DNA of 64,000 nucleotides from Larkinella sp. C7 (GCF_006149005.1 NZ_VBSL01000008.1:186001-250000), one strand, 5' to 3'. Numbered from the stretch's first letter, positions 28,467 to 37,683 are shown. The notes: a model not told the origin generated them from the sequence alone. Translations and numbers: made by a program.

Positions 28467-28589
28467 GTCATCTCCGAAGTGAAGCGCCTTAAAGAGTTAG
28501 AGGACGAAAATCGTCGGCTCAAGAAGATGTTCGCGGAGCTAAGTTTGCAAAACGAAATCATCAAGGAAGCACTCTCAAAAAAGTGGTGA
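28467..28589 (+). pseudogene. Truncated IS3-family OrfA fragment
   Basis: Only the C-terminal part of OrfA remains: SEVKRLKELEDENRRLKKMF to KEALSKKW, the leucine-zipper-like region typical of OrfA. The helix-turn-helix half is absent. The stop TGA at 28587-28589 overlaps the start of orfB by 7 bp. Confidence 0.75.
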
Positions 28590-29434
28590 GGCCCGCCCAG
28601 CGTCGAGAGCTAGTCAGGTGGATGATCAATCAGAAACGGATTAGTCAACGCAAAGCCTGTTGCTGGGTGGGCCTCAGCCGCAACGCACTCGTTGAGCCAG
28701 CCGCCATTAAAGATAAGGACGAAGCCCTGGCCAGCCGGATTGAGCAATTGGCTCGACGGTATAAGCAGTGGGGCGTTTTGAAGATTTATCGGCGGTTACG
28801 TAAGCAAGGCGAGCTGGTAAATCATAAGAAAGTCAGACGCTTGTATAGAACGTTAGGGTTAGGCTTACGGCGAAAAACTAAAAAGCGCTTACCGGATGCA
28901 GTCCGTAAACCGCTGCCCAAAGCAACGGCTTGTAATCAGTGCTGGTCATTGGACTTTACGTCTGATAACTTAACCGGTGGGCGCAAGTTTCGCACCTTGA
29001 ATGTAGTCGACGATTACAACCGGGAAGCCTTGGGTATCGAAGTGGATTATTCACTGCCAGCCCAGCGAGCTATCCGCTTGTTAGATCAACTGGTTGAGCG
29101 GTATGGTAAGCCAGGGCGGCTACGCAGTGATAACGGGCCCGAGTTTATCAGTCAGGACTTGCAAGCTTGGTGTCGAGATAAATCGATTGAGTTGTGTTGG
29201 ATCGAACCGGGCAAACCAACCCAAAATGCGTATATCGAACGATTCAATGGGACGTTTCGCCGGGAGGTTTTGGATGCTCACATTTTTACGAGTATCCGGC
29301 ATGTACGCCAAACGGTGGATGATTGGCTAGTAGAGTACAACAATGAACGGCCCCATCAGGCCTTGCAGTTTATGACGCCGGTTGAATATCGGCAGTCTGA
29401 CGTCCCCCCGGAAAAGCGTTCCAGTGAAAAGTAG
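28583..29434 (+). CDS. IS3-family transposase OrfB (integrase core)
   Basis: A 283-residue DDE transposase with GTG start at 28583, in frame with RPAQRRELVRWMINQKRISQRKA. The HTH_21 region is followed by an rve integrase core with catalytic residues in WSLDFTSD, LRSDNGPEF and the Glu of AYIERFNGTF, and the usual C-terminal NNERPHQALQFMTPVEY. The protein looks complete, but because its orfA partner is truncated the element probably cannot move on its own. It is not closely related to the transposase of the two flanking elements. Confidence 0.88.
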   Translation: MVRPAQRRELVRWMINQKRISQRKACCWVGLSRNALVEPAAIKDKDEALASRIEQLARRYKQWGVLKIYRRLRKQGELVNHKKVRRLYRTLGLGLRRKTKKRLPDAVRKPLPKATACNQCWSLDFTSDNLTGGRKFRTLNVVDDYNREALGIEVDYSLPAQRAIRLLDQLVERYGKPGRLRSDNGPEFISQDLQAWCRDKSIELCWIEPGKPTQNAYIERFNGTFRREVLDAHIFTSIRHVRQTVDDWLVEYNNERPHQALQFMTPVEYRQSDVPPEKRSSEK

Positions 29435-29478
29435 AGAAAATCGGGCGATTTTGATAACTTAAACAATCGAAAATCGCT

Positions 29479-29745
29479 ATGAAAAAGACTAAGTTCACCG
29501 AAGCACAAATTGTCTTTGCCCTTCGCCAATCCGAGACCGGAGTGGCCGTAGCCGAAGTATGCCGCAAAATGGGCATTAGCGAGGCTACCTATTACAATTG
29601 GAAGAAGAAGTATGGCGGATTGGGTGTTGCCGAACTGCACCGATTACGCCAATTGGAAGAAGAAAATCGTCAGTTGAAACAGCTGGTGGCCGACTTGAGC
29701 CTGGACAAACAAATGCTTCAGGATGTGCTCAAAAAAAAGTTTTAA
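29479..29745 (+). CDS. IS3-family transposase OrfA
   Basis: An 88-residue OrfA: helix-turn-helix of the transposase_8 type ([35 protein letters not shown]) followed by a coiled leucine-zipper region. Near its end an A8G run at 29731-29739 forms a slippery site, so a -1 frameshift would give the OrfAB fusion, the active transposase in this family. It is intact, unlike its counterpart in the left element. Confidence 0.92.
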   Translation: MKKTKFTEAQIVFALRQSETGVAVAEVCRKMGISEATYYNWKKKYGGLGVAELHRLRQLEEENRQLKQLVADLSLDKQMLQDVLKKKF

Positions 29746-30599
29746 GGCCAGTCCAGCAAAGAAAACTGGCCTCAAGTTTAATAGAAAACTATCGCGTTTC
29801 GGCCCGCCGTGCATGCTCCGTTATTCAGTTCCGTCGATCCTCCTTGCAGTATAAGTCTCGTCGTCGAGACGACTCCGTGATCCGGAAACGAATTAAAGAA
29901 ATTGCCCAGGTAAGGGTTCGGTATGGGTATCAGCGGATTTACGTGTTGCTGCGCCGAGAAGGCTGGCGGGACAACCACAAAAGGGTATATAGGGTATATT
30001 GTGAAGAAGGGCTGCATCTCAGAAGCAAGCGGCCTCGCCGTAATCGAGCGGCCGCCCACCGGTTGGAACGCCCTCAACTCTCTACTATTCACCAGTGTTG
30101 GAGTATGGATTTTGTCGCCGATCAGCTGTTTAATGGGCGTAAAATTCGGGCCTTAACTGTGGTAGATAATTATAGTCGTCAGTGCCTGACGATTCATGTT
30201 GGCCAAGCTTTAAAATCAGAAGATGTGGTTGACGTAATGAATCGTTTAAAAGCGTTATATTTAACGGTACCCGGACGCATTCAGGTCGACAACGGCAGTG
30301 AGTTCATTTCAAAAGCGCTAGACAAATGGGCTTATGATAACAAGGTAACGTTGGACTTTTCAAGACCTGGAAAGCCAACGGATAACGCGTTTATTGAATC
30401 GTTCAACGGCAGTTTCCGCGATGAGTGTTTGAACGCTCATTGGTTTTTATCGCTGGAAGATGCGCAGGAAAAAATTGAACACTGGCGGCAGGAATACAAT
30501 ACCTTCCGCCCCCATAGCTCACTCGGTGGGCTAACGCCAAATGAGGTTGGAAAGGGGAAAGGAAAATCAACAAATGAATGTCCGATCCTCAATCTTTGA
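29740..30599 (+). CDS. IS3-family transposase OrfB, expressed by frameshift
   Basis: The integrase-core half of the transposase, read in the -1 frame from the slippery run: [20 protein letters not shown] onward. Catalytic residues are in [18 protein letters not shown] and FIESFNGSF; the C-terminus has [19 protein letters not shown]. No separate ATG is apparent at its start, in line with production as an OrfAB fusion. Frame is open to the stop at 30599, so this copy may be active and could act in trans on the broken left copy. Confidence 0.9.
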
Positions 30600-30635
30600 G
30601 CGGTACGCTTTTCGGGAGAACCTCAAGTCAGCTTA

Positions 30636-31137
30636 AATTCCAGTCAAAACTGGCTCACCGAACGGGGTAAGGACAGTTCCACTTTAGTGTATGCTTTAAA
30701 GTTTCCTAAGGAGAATCAAAACTTTAGAATGACTTCCATTCCCCTTCATGAAAAACAAGTTGCCAGATTGATCAAAAAGCATTCAAAACCAACCGATTGT
30801 CTGGTGGTCTGGGGGTGGAATATGCGGTATCATACCTTGAGCGGATTGAGACAGGGCACAAAAGAAAACCATTCGATTCGATGTATGACCACAAATTTGT
30901 TGGGGCGATTCATGATCCTCAACTCATTGCCTATTACGGACGAGAGTTCGTAAAGGCCCTAAACGAAACAACCCTTCTGTCTTCATTGACGAAGTAAAAG
31001 CAAACCGTTTTTTTGAAAATCCCGAGTGGGTTGTACACCAAAATATTCCCGGGTTAAAGCAAATTATCGCCGATCAATACCAGTTATTGACCCACGAATC
31101 CGGCGTTTCGGTTTATGTACGCAAAGATCTTTTATAG
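30636..31137 (+). pseudogene. C-terminal remnant of a membrane glycosyltransferase (GT39/ArnT-like), frameshifted
   Basis: Just right of the IS cluster, three frames in succession carry one protein: CLVVWGWNMRYHTLSGLRQGT, then YDHKFVGAIHDPQLIAYYG, then NPSVFIDEVKANRFFENPEW to the stop at 31137. The WGW...SGL..GT...H pattern and the Y.L....G..VYVR ending are typical of the soluble tail of predicted GT-C glycosyltransferases. The membrane-embedded N-terminal part is missing, presumably removed by the insertion sequences, and at least two frameshifts have followed. Confidence 0.6.
30641..30653. repeat. 13-bp direct repeat flanking the IS cluster (right)
   Basis: CAGTCAAAACTGG, identical and in the same orientation as 27188-27200. 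With the preceding C it is an imperfect hairpin (CCAGT/ACTGG). Confidence 0.6.
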
Positions 31138-31176
31138 AGAGATTTTCACAGTTATAAAATCGCAGTCTGCTCAATC

Positions 31177-32742
31177 CTAAAACTGATACAACAACCGCGC
31201 CCGCATCCCGGCCGAAGTCCGGTTCAAACTAAACTGCGTTGACAGTAAAGGACTTGACAAATACGGATTGGCCTGAATCACCAAGTGACTCCATTGCTTC
31301 TCGAAAGCAACACCCACGAGCCAGTTGTTGTACACGCTGGGCGAACATTTTTCATAGAACTTTTGCGCCATAAATTCATACGGCCCCATACGGTTGGTAT
31401 ACGAAATTTTCTCGCGGGCTTCCAGACTAAAACTCGCGCCAACAGACGGCGTTATCGTAACGGAGTTCCCGACCGGCAGACGATACCCAAAAGTGATCGG
31501 TAACTGCCAGGTCTTTCCACTTCGGGCGATGTTCAGAATCTCAATGCGCTTATCTCCAGGCACTTTACCCGGGTAATCCCGCCGGAAATCGCTCTTTTTC
31601 CTGACTAAATACTGTCCTTCCGTTATAAACTCTTCGCCCGATACGCTCAGGCGCGTCAATCCAATGCCAATCGTCAACCGATCCCCCATCAGAACTTCAC
31701 TCGCCAGCCCGTAACCCGATTGGCCGCCACTCAACTGCGCACTGCCTCCAATCCGGACGTGAACAAACCGCTGCGATTCTTCCACCACCGGTTTTGAACC
31801 CAAAGTGGTGGCTACGGCCGAATGCGTTGCCAACGGCCGGATTCGGCGGACCCGGCGCTGGTAGTTTTCGACATAATAACTGGAATCAAATTTCATCGGC
31901 CGATTCAAGACCGGCTCCCAGGAAATCGAAGCCGATGCCACCGAACCGGCTGGCGACCCGGCATTTCCCGGAACATCTACCGAACCCGAAGAACCACTTG
32001 ACAACGGCCGGGAGGTTTCCAAACTGGTGGATTTCTGCCGTCCCGAATACCGGTCCGGGTTCCGATTCCAGCGGTCCGTAGCGGATTTCGGCAAACGGCC
32101 TGAAGGAGATATGTTTCGCTCCGAAGGCACACGACCGGTTTCTGATGGATCTGCTTTAGGTTCATTCAAACCGGGTTCCGATTCCGTCAGACGCTCTTGT
32201 GACCCGGATCGATTCGACAGCGTGTTCTCTTCCTGCCGGTTTTGCTCCCGGTTCCGACGGTGATTCGATTCGGTTGATGTTGGCGAGTTTTCGTCGATCG
32301 GGTTTATTGCCGATGGATCGGTTTCGGACTGGTTGGCCAACTCACGATCTTCATCCCGCTGAAGGTCTGAGACAGAAGGCGATAACCGGGGTGATGGAAT
32401 CGGGACTTCGCGTGTTATGTAGACCGTGTCGGTTTTTGGCACCTGGGCGACCGGTGTTTCCAACGGTGCCTGTTGCAGAATCGTGACGGTATCCTTCAGA
32501 GACTGAACAGTTTGCTCCAGTTTCTGATTGGTACGGTATTGCCACACCGCCAGAATGACCAGCCCGGCCACCGTGGCGGCACTCATCATCGGCACAAGCC
32601 ACTGTGTAACCGCCCCGCCGATGGAAGGTACGCCATTGCGACGCAGAACAGACCGAAGATGCACCCAATCTGTCTCCTGGAACGGAGGGTCTATCCCCTC
32701 CAGCTTTTGTCGTATATTTTCCTCAAATTTATCAGTTTTCAT
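31177..32742 (-). CDS. Anti-sigma-like membrane protein fused to an outer-membrane beta-barrel domain
   Basis: A 521-residue protein from ATG 32742. Residues 1-40 (MKTDKFEENIRQKLEG...) look cytoplasmic, residues about 43-62 are one membrane helix (PMMSAATVAGLVILAVW), then a short coiled segment and about 200 low-complexity residues rich in Ser, Pro, Asn and Arg. The C-terminal about 190 residues are beta-rich with an aromatic final strand (MRARLLYQF), like a small outer-membrane barrel. The gene start overlaps the ECF sigma factor gene by 11 bp, which fits an anti-sigma role. If both ends are membrane-inserted the protein would span the whole envelope. The frame is open another 52 codons upstream but that part overlaps the sigma gene. 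Confidence 0.75.
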   Translation of the reverse strand: MKTDKFEENIRQKLEGIDPPFQETDWVHLRSVLRRNGVPSIGGAVTQWLVPMMSAATVAGLVILAVWQYRTNQKLEQTVQSLKDTVTILQQAPLETPVAQVPKTDTVYITREVPIPSPRLSPSVSDLQRDEDRELANQSETDPSAINPIDENSPTSTESNHRRNREQNRQEENTLSNRSGSQERLTESEPGLNEPKADPSETGRVPSERNISPSGRLPKSATDRWNRNPDRYSGRQKSTSLETSRPLSSGSSGSVDVPGNAGSPAGSVASASISWEPVLNRPMKFDSSYYVENYQRRVRRIRPLATHSAVATTLGSKPVVEESQRFVHVRIGGSAQLSGGQSGYGLASEVLMGDRLTIGIGLTRLSVSGEEFITEGQYLVRKKSDFRRDYPGKVPGDKRIEILNIARSGKTWQLPITFGYRLPVGNSVTITPSVGASFSLEAREKISYTNRMGPYEFMAQKFYEKCSPSVYNNWLVGVAFEKQWSHLVIQANPYLSSPLLSTQFSLNRTSAGMRARLLYQF

Positions 32743-33337
32743 AGTAACGAATAGGAATCGCGGGATCGGATGGAAACAGGTGTGGGTACGCAGACCGGAT
32801 GGCCTGTTGAAGACGTTGCCGCGACCGTAAAAAATGCGAACGGATCGTGGCTTCGTTGCTCTGTAACACCTCGGCAATTTCCCGAAGACTGTAGCCATCT
32901 ACTACATGCATCGAAAACACAGTACGGTAGGCCGGTGGCAGTTGCTGCACCAGCGCCAGAATTTCATCGGCCGAAATCTGGCCAATCACATCGTCTTCGA
33001 ACGGCACATCCTGACCGGCCTCCAACGAACTCATGTCTAATTTATGGTATTTACGGTAATAACTGATGGCAGTATTGATCAAAATCGACCGCAGCCACGC
33101 TTTGAAAGGATGCGTGGCATCGTATTGATGGAGCCGTTGAAATACTTTGAGAAAGCTCTCATTCAACACTTCTTCGGCTTCCTCCGTCGTAGCCGAATAC
33201 CGCAGGCAAATACTTTTGGAATAGCCATAAAATTTTTTGAATAAAACACGCTGAGCCTGCGCATCATGGTTGCGGCAGGCTTCAATAACACTATCAAGAT
33301 CGTTTTCCGCGAAGGAGGGGCGCTTTCGGAAGAACAA
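32732..33337 (-). CDS. ECF (sigma-70 family) RNA polymerase sigma factor
   Basis: A 201-residue ECF sigma factor. Region 2 is around residues 25-95 (YSATTEEAEEVLNESFLKVFQRL, PFKAWLRSILINTAISYYRK) and region 4 around 130-185 (LPPAYRTVFSMHVVDGYSLREIAEVL, EATIRSHFLRSRQRLQ). Its last codons overlap the start of the downstream membrane-protein gene, so the two are co-translated and probably work as a sigma/anti-sigma pair. Target promoters are not evident in the window. Confidence 0.93.
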   Translation of the reverse strand: MFFRKRPSFAENDLDSVIEACRNHDAQAQRVLFKKFYGYSKSICLRYSATTEEAEEVLNESFLKVFQRLHQYDATHPFKAWLRSILINTAISYYRKYHKLDMSSLEAGQDVPFEDDVIGQISADEILALVQQLPPAYRTVFSMHVVDGYSLREIAEVLQSNEATIRSHFLRSRQRLQQAIRSAYPHLFPSDPAIPIRYYEN

Positions 33338-33582
33338 GGCCGTAACGATTTAAGTAAATGATTCACTCATACCCTCCCGTACGTCAAAAACCGGGCGACT
33401 GTTGCAGCGGCTAACGACTTTTTTTATTTTTTTTCATCCCCCTAATTTCTGCACTTTTTTCGATTTGGTCTGCAACGGTGCCGCTTTTCCCGGCGTAATG
33501 TCAATTGTATCGTCGAAGAAAATGGTTCGCTCCTGAGTGAGTCCCCCACTTTTTCCGACTCCGAACCTGAAATTCTAAAGCA

Positions 33583-34248
33583 ATGAAAATACATCTGTTG
33601 GTCATTGCGGATAGTCTCCATTACGACTCGGGCCTTAACTCCCGGCAGAGCTACATCGATCAGTTCGTGCAGCAACTGGAACGCGGGGGGCAGGAAGTAA
33701 TTGTGACCTACCATGCGCCGATGGCCATCAGCACCATCGCAGAAGTGTTGCAGCGGGTTCCGCTCCGGCGCTATGACCTGATCATACTGCAAATTGCCAA
33801 CCGCCACCTCCGTGATTCGCGGCTGGCCCTGCGCCCCACCGCAGGCACCCGGTTCGTGGAGCATGTGATGGCGTGGAAGTTACGCATCCAATCCGTGCTG
33901 GGTGCCATTCGGCCCCTCAACGAAGTATACGCCCATTTGTCGATGATCCTGGAAACCCTCCGGTTTCACCGCAGCCGGGTTATTCTGATGACCCCTTTCC
34001 CCCACCGCGAACCGGTCAGTGGCTGGTTGCGACGCAAGGGCAGTGCCATCCTTAAAAGCGAAGGACAACACCGGGGGTTCCGGGTGTTCGATGTGCAGGC
34101 ACTGGTCGATTCCCGCGAGGAATTTTTCAGTACCGGCGACCGAGAACGGCTCAACGCCATCAGCCACGAACTGATCGGGCGACGGTTGTACGATTTTTAC
34201 CGAACCGAACCCAGCATGACCACCGGCCCTTTGAAACAGGACACCTGA
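33583..34248 (+). CDS. SGNH-hydrolase-like protein, degenerate
   Basis: A 221-residue soluble protein without a signal peptide. The start LLVIADSLHYDSG resembles block I of SGNH/GDSL hydrolases with ADS in place of GDS; YDLIILQIANRHLRD fits the third block with Asn; and RLNAISHELIG may carry the terminal His. The Gly/Asn pattern is incomplete, so activity is uncertain. It is preceded by 245 bp without a gene and followed 48 bp later by the PepSY-like lipoprotein gene. It could belong to a cell-surface acyl-modification function, but context gives no clear support. Confidence 0.55.
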   Translation: MKIHLLVIADSLHYDSGLNSRQSYIDQFVQQLERGGQEVIVTYHAPMAISTIAEVLQRVPLRRYDLIILQIANRHLRDSRLALRPTAGTRFVEHVMAWKLRIQSVLGAIRPLNEVYAHLSMILETLRFHRSRVILMTPFPHREPVSGWLRRKGSAILKSEGQHRGFRVFDVQALVDSREEFFSTGDRERLNAISHELIGRRLYDFYRTEPSMTTGPLKQDT

Positions 34249-34296
34249 TTTGTTTCTCTGCATTACCAACCACCATCATATATAGACAGCAAAACC

Positions 34297-35121
34297 ATGA
34301 AAAAATCCCTGTTCATTGCCTTGACCGTTATCGTCGCCGGCCTGTACGGTTGCAACCAAAGCCAGCAAACCGTCACACCGGACACTGATTCGGCTATCTC
34401 GGCCACCAGCACCGCCCGGCTGGCGTCCGACAGTTCCGGATTCTTTTGCAGGAAGAACATTACGAAAATCGCCATAACCGACCTTCCATCGGCTGTAACC
34501 AACTACCTCTCTACTAATTATACCGGCGCCACCGTTGACTATGCCGCTAAAGATGATACGGGCAATTTCCTGGTAGCCATCACGCAAAATGGTGAAACCA
34601 AAGCCCTGTTGTTCAACGCTGACGGCACCTTTAACGAAGAATTAGCGCTGAAAGGCGGACCCGGCCGGAAAGGGGGCTCGCACGGAAAAGGCGGTGGCAA
34701 AAAAGGATCGCTGGAACAGATTGCCGTCGCTGACCTGCCGTCTGCCATCACCAGTTACATCAGTACGAACTATGCCGGCGCCGAAGTGAAAACCGCAGCC
34801 AAAGACAGTACCCGTGGCTATCTGGTGATGATCGTGGTGAGCGATCAGGCCAAGACCCTGCTCTTCAACACCGACGGAACCTTCAACAAGGAAGTTTCCA
34901 AACCGTTGCGCGGCAGATTTACGTCGGTTGCCGTGGCAGATTTGCCCGCTGCCGTTACGACCTACATCACGACGACGTATGCGGGTTCGACGATTAAAGA
35001 TGCCGCCAAAAATGCCGAAGGACAATTGGTGGTCGTTGTAAAAACCAGCGGTGGAAAACCGGTAGCCCTGCTTTTTGAGGCCGACGGCACCTTCAAACAG
35101 GTATTGAAACAACGGCGTTGA
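34297..35121 (+). CDS. Lipoprotein with three PepSY-like (BLIP-type) repeats
   Basis: A 274-residue exported lipoprotein. The signal peptide ends in a lipobox with Cys19 (VAGLYGC). Three repeats of about 65 residues follow, each beginning with ADLPSA[VI]T.Y[LI].T.Y.GA and ending LLF..DGTF: at about 60-120, 145-205 and 210-270. This is the PepSY-like domain seen in Bacteroidota secreted proteins. A Gly/Lys-rich linker separates repeats one and two. It is likely in the outer membrane or periplasm; function is unknown. The next gene, an S41 protease, starts 113 bp on. Confidence 0.85.
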   Translation: MKKSLFIALTVIVAGLYGCNQSQQTVTPDTDSAISATSTARLASDSSGFFCRKNITKIAITDLPSAVTNYLSTNYTGATVDYAAKDDTGNFLVAITQNGETKALLFNADGTFNEELALKGGPGRKGGSHGKGGGKKGSLEQIAVADLPSAITSYISTNYAGAEVKTAAKDSTRGYLVMIVVSDQAKTLLFNTDGTFNKEVSKPLRGRFTSVAVADLPAAVTTYITTTYAGSTIKDAAKNAEGQLVVVVKTSGGKPVALLFEADGTFKQVLKQRR

Positions 35122-35234
35122 AAAGTCAGTTGGCATCCTTCTCCGAACAACAGGATACGGAGCGGTGGAGAAGGGTGTCAATTGATTCAGTAAATGACTT
35201 ATCCTTTTTGAATACAACCTGAATTGAAAACGCT

Positions 35235-36686
35235 ATGAAAAATAAACTGCGCAGTGTCCCTGCCTGGTGGGGAATGGTTTTGCTTTCCGTTACGCTGCTG
35301 GCGGGTTGCCGCAAGGAAACGGACCTCGTTGAACCAACGACGACCACTACAACCGCCGAAAACCAGACCATCAACAAATGGATTCTGGAAAACATGCGGG
35401 AGTATTATTACTGGAATGACAAAATCCCGGCCAGTCCGGATCTGACGCTCGCGCCCTCCGATTTTTTCGATTCCATTCTCTATTCCTATGACGCCACCGC
35501 CCGACCCGACGGCGACCGGTTTTCGTGGATCGAGGAAAATGCGGATGATCTGTCGGCATCGCTGAGTGGAGAATCGACCACCACCGGCATGGAATTCATG
35601 CTCTACCTGCGCTCGGCGGGTTCTACCAACGTTATTGCACAGGTTTTGTACGTTTTGCCCAACTCCCCGGCAGCCGCTGCGGGCTTCAAACGGGGCGACA
35701 TCATCAGCAAAGTGAACGGTCAGACCATCACGACGTCCAACTACGTTTCGTTGCTCTATTCGGGCGGGACAACGTTCTCGTTCGGTCTGGCCGAAGTGCA
35801 AAACAGCACCCTGGTCGATACGGATCTGACCCGATCCGTAACGGCTACGGTTTTTCAGGCCAACCCGGTATTCATGGATTCGATCTATACCGTTGGCGGA
35901 AAAACCGTCGGCTACCTGGTTTACAATCAATTTGTTCCGGCGCCCAACAACAGCAACGGTTCGGAATATGACGATCAGGTCGATGCCATTTTCAGCAATT
36001 TCAAAGCCAAAGGCGTCAACGAACTGGTGCTCGACCTGCGCTACAATCCGGGCGGCTATACTTCGTCATCCGCCAATCTGGCCAGTTTGATCGGAAAAAA
36101 CGTCGACCGAACCAAAGTCTATTTCCGCGAAGAATGGAACTCTACCCTGACACCTTATCTCCAGCAGGAATACGGCGATGAGTTCTTTATCCAGCGGTTC
36201 GTCACCAAATCGCAAAACATTGGCAGCAACCTCCAGCGGGTTTTTGTGCTGACCACCGACGGAACCGCTTCGTCCAGCGAATTGATTATCAACGGACTGC
36301 GTCCTTATATGACGGTAACGACCATTGGCACTACAACCTATGGCAAAAATGTGGGGTCTATTACGATAGTCGATGATTCCGGAAACATCAAATGGGGTAT
36401 GCAGCCAATCGTTTTTAAGTCATTCAACAGCCTCAGCCAATCCGATTATTCCACCGGTTTTACGCCCACGGTGGAGGTTCAGGAACCGCTCAATTTGCAA
36501 CCATTGGGCGACGTCAACGAGCCTCTGCTCAACGAAGCACTTTACCAGATCACCGGAAGCCGCATTGCCCGGCGGGGTGTTGCCGAACCCAACCGCCTGC
36601 CCGCCCTGGGGTCGTCGATCCAGCGAAAAGCCGGCGGAGGACGCATGATCAAAAGCTTGCCAACCTTTAAACCCAGTACCCTATAA
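35235..36686 (+). CDS. S41 family C-terminal processing-type peptidase lipoprotein
   Basis: A 483-residue lipoprotein (lipobox Cys25 in TLLAGC) of the S41 tail-specific protease family. After an N-terminal helical region (NKWILENMREYYYWNDKIP) come a PDZ domain (about 110-200; VLPNSPAAAAGFKRGDIISKVNG) and the catalytic domain with LVLDLRYNPGG and the nucleophile Ser in DGTASSSELI near residue 346. The catalytic Lys is probably in TTYGKNVGS. It is likely periplasmic or on the outer membrane. The next gene (36712, beta-barrel) follows after 25 bp, suggesting one transcript. Confidence 0.92.
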   Translation: MKNKLRSVPAWWGMVLLSVTLLAGCRKETDLVEPTTTTTTAENQTINKWILENMREYYYWNDKIPASPDLTLAPSDFFDSILYSYDATARPDGDRFSWIEENADDLSASLSGESTTTGMEFMLYLRSAGSTNVIAQVLYVLPNSPAAAAGFKRGDIISKVNGQTITTSNYVSLLYSGGTTFSFGLAEVQNSTLVDTDLTRSVTATVFQANPVFMDSIYTVGGKTVGYLVYNQFVPAPNNSNGSEYDDQVDAIFSNFKAKGVNELVLDLRYNPGGYTSSSANLASLIGKNVDRTKVYFREEWNSTLTPYLQQEYGDEFFIQRFVTKSQNIGSNLQRVFVLTTDGTASSSELIINGLRPYMTVTTIGTTTYGKNVGSITIVDDSGNIKWGMQPIVFKSFNSLSQSDYSTGFTPTVEVQEPLNLQPLGDVNEPLLNEALYQITGSRIARRGVAEPNRLPALGSSIQRKAGGGRMIKSLPTFKPSTL

Positions 36687-36711
36687 AACACCTTTAAGCT
36701 GCCTTTTCTCC

Positions 36712-37683
36712 ATGAAAACCGCTTTGACTACGTTCTGGCTCACCCTGCTCGTCTGCCCGGCTTTTGCCCAGGGAATTACCGACTACTATCGCCCGCCAGT
36801 GGCGTCTGCGGGTGAGTTCACGCCCGAGTACCGATCGGCGAAGGAACGCCGGGCCGAAATGACGAAGCTGATCGCCCGCTACGGCGAGACGTATATCCGG
36901 GAGCGTTGGTACATTGGAGGAGACGGTTTTTTCCGAACCGACAAAGGGCAGCTTGACCAAACCTTCAACGGATTGATTAGCACCAAAGGAACCACACAAA
37001 CCGGCTGGAGTGCCGTTGTCGGCTGGGTTAGCAACGAACGCTGGGCGGTGGAAGGCGGCTATGCCCGTTCCCCCATTCACAACACGCTGGTGGTGGGCAG
37101 CGGTTCGAACGCCCTCGACCTCCGGTTTGAGAACAACAAACACGGTTTTGTGGTACGTGGCAAACGGCTGATGCGGTTTGGCAACCGAGCCGCCCGTCGC
37201 TCCGGCTTGTGGCTCGGAGCCGGGGCCTGGATGGTGCCGAATAATGGGCAGCAAGTCAGTAGCTTTCTGGTGGAAGGTTACAACTATAGTGGTTCCGGGG
37301 GCGGTTTTGGCCGCACCAGCCGCGTCCGGGTCGACACCATCCAGATTTTTGGCGCAACCCGCCTGAGCCCACGCCTGAACGGCATGGCCGAAGCCTCGGC
37401 CGAATACACCGTCAAGCTGGGCGGAAAAGCAGAACTCAGTCTGTTTGCCCGGAAATACTGGGGACTCAGTAACTCAATCACAACCAACCTGTTATACACC
37501 GTAAACCGCGGAGAGTCGCAGTCCGCCGTCCTTCGGGCCGACGGCAGCGGCTGGAGCGTAGGCCTATCCTTGCGGTATGTCTACGCCCTCCGCTATGACC
37601 TGCGAAAAATGCCGGGCATTTTTAACCTGCGGGGTAACCGACCGGAACCAGTCAATGAAAAACGACGACGTGCTCAATTGTAA
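36712..37683 (+). CDS. Putative outer-membrane beta-barrel protein
   Basis: A 323-residue exported protein with signal peptide ending PAFAQ. The mature part alternates short polar and aromatic strands (GWSAVVGWVSNERWAVEGGYARS, LWLGAGAWMVPNN, GWSVGLSLRYVYALRYDL), typical of a small outer-membrane barrel. No known family is recognised. It follows the S41 peptidase by 25 bp and precedes the kelch lipoprotein, so it may belong to the same operon as both. Confidence 0.7.
   Translation: MKTALTTFWLTLLVCPAFAQGITDYYRPPVASAGEFTPEYRSAKERRAEMTKLIARYGETYIRERWYIGGDGFFRTDKGQLDQTFNGLISTKGTTQTGWSAVVGWVSNERWAVEGGYARSPIHNTLVVGSGSNALDLRFENNKHGFVVRGKRLMRFGNRAARRSGLWLGAGAWMVPNNGQQVSSFLVEGYNYSGSGGGFGRTSRVRVDTIQIFGATRLSPRLNGMAEASAEYTVKLGGKAELSLFARKYWGLSNSITTNLLYTVNRGESQSAVLRADGSGWSVGLSLRYVYALRYDLRKMPGIFNLRGNRPEPVNEKRRRAQL

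Larger units (their letters stand above)
28433..29437 (+). mobile_element. Second IS3-family element, orfA-truncated deletion derivative
   Basis: A distinct IS3-family element lies between the two head-to-head relatives. The left end TGTCCACTTTTCAGGGCC (28433) resembles the complement of the right end CCAGTGAAAAGTAGAGA (to about 29437). Between the left end and the last third of orfA most of orfA is missing, while orfB is intact. Its right end overlaps the left end of the next element. Confidence 0.65.
29430..30600 (+). mobile_element. IS3-family insertion sequence, right copy, apparently intact
   Basis: A 1.2-kb element with orfA and orfB in the normal overlapping arrangement. The region before orfA (GTAGAGAAAATCGGGCGATT and on to the start) matches the corresponding end of the left element at 28376-28424. 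The right end is less certain: TCCGATCCTCAA near 30580-30595 is the best match to the left end. It contains none of the 16-bp G/C blocks. Confidence 0.8.

Noticed and set aside
32743-32898. Longer N-terminus for the anti-sigma-like protein
   Set aside because: It would overlap the sigma gene by 167 bp and reads as a shadow of sigma region 4; ATG 32742 gives the normal 11-bp overlap.
33338-33582. Possible small gene between the sigma factor and SGNH-like genes
   Set aside because: The only open frame overlaps the SGNH-like gene on the other strand; the gap has T-runs and promoter-like DNA only.
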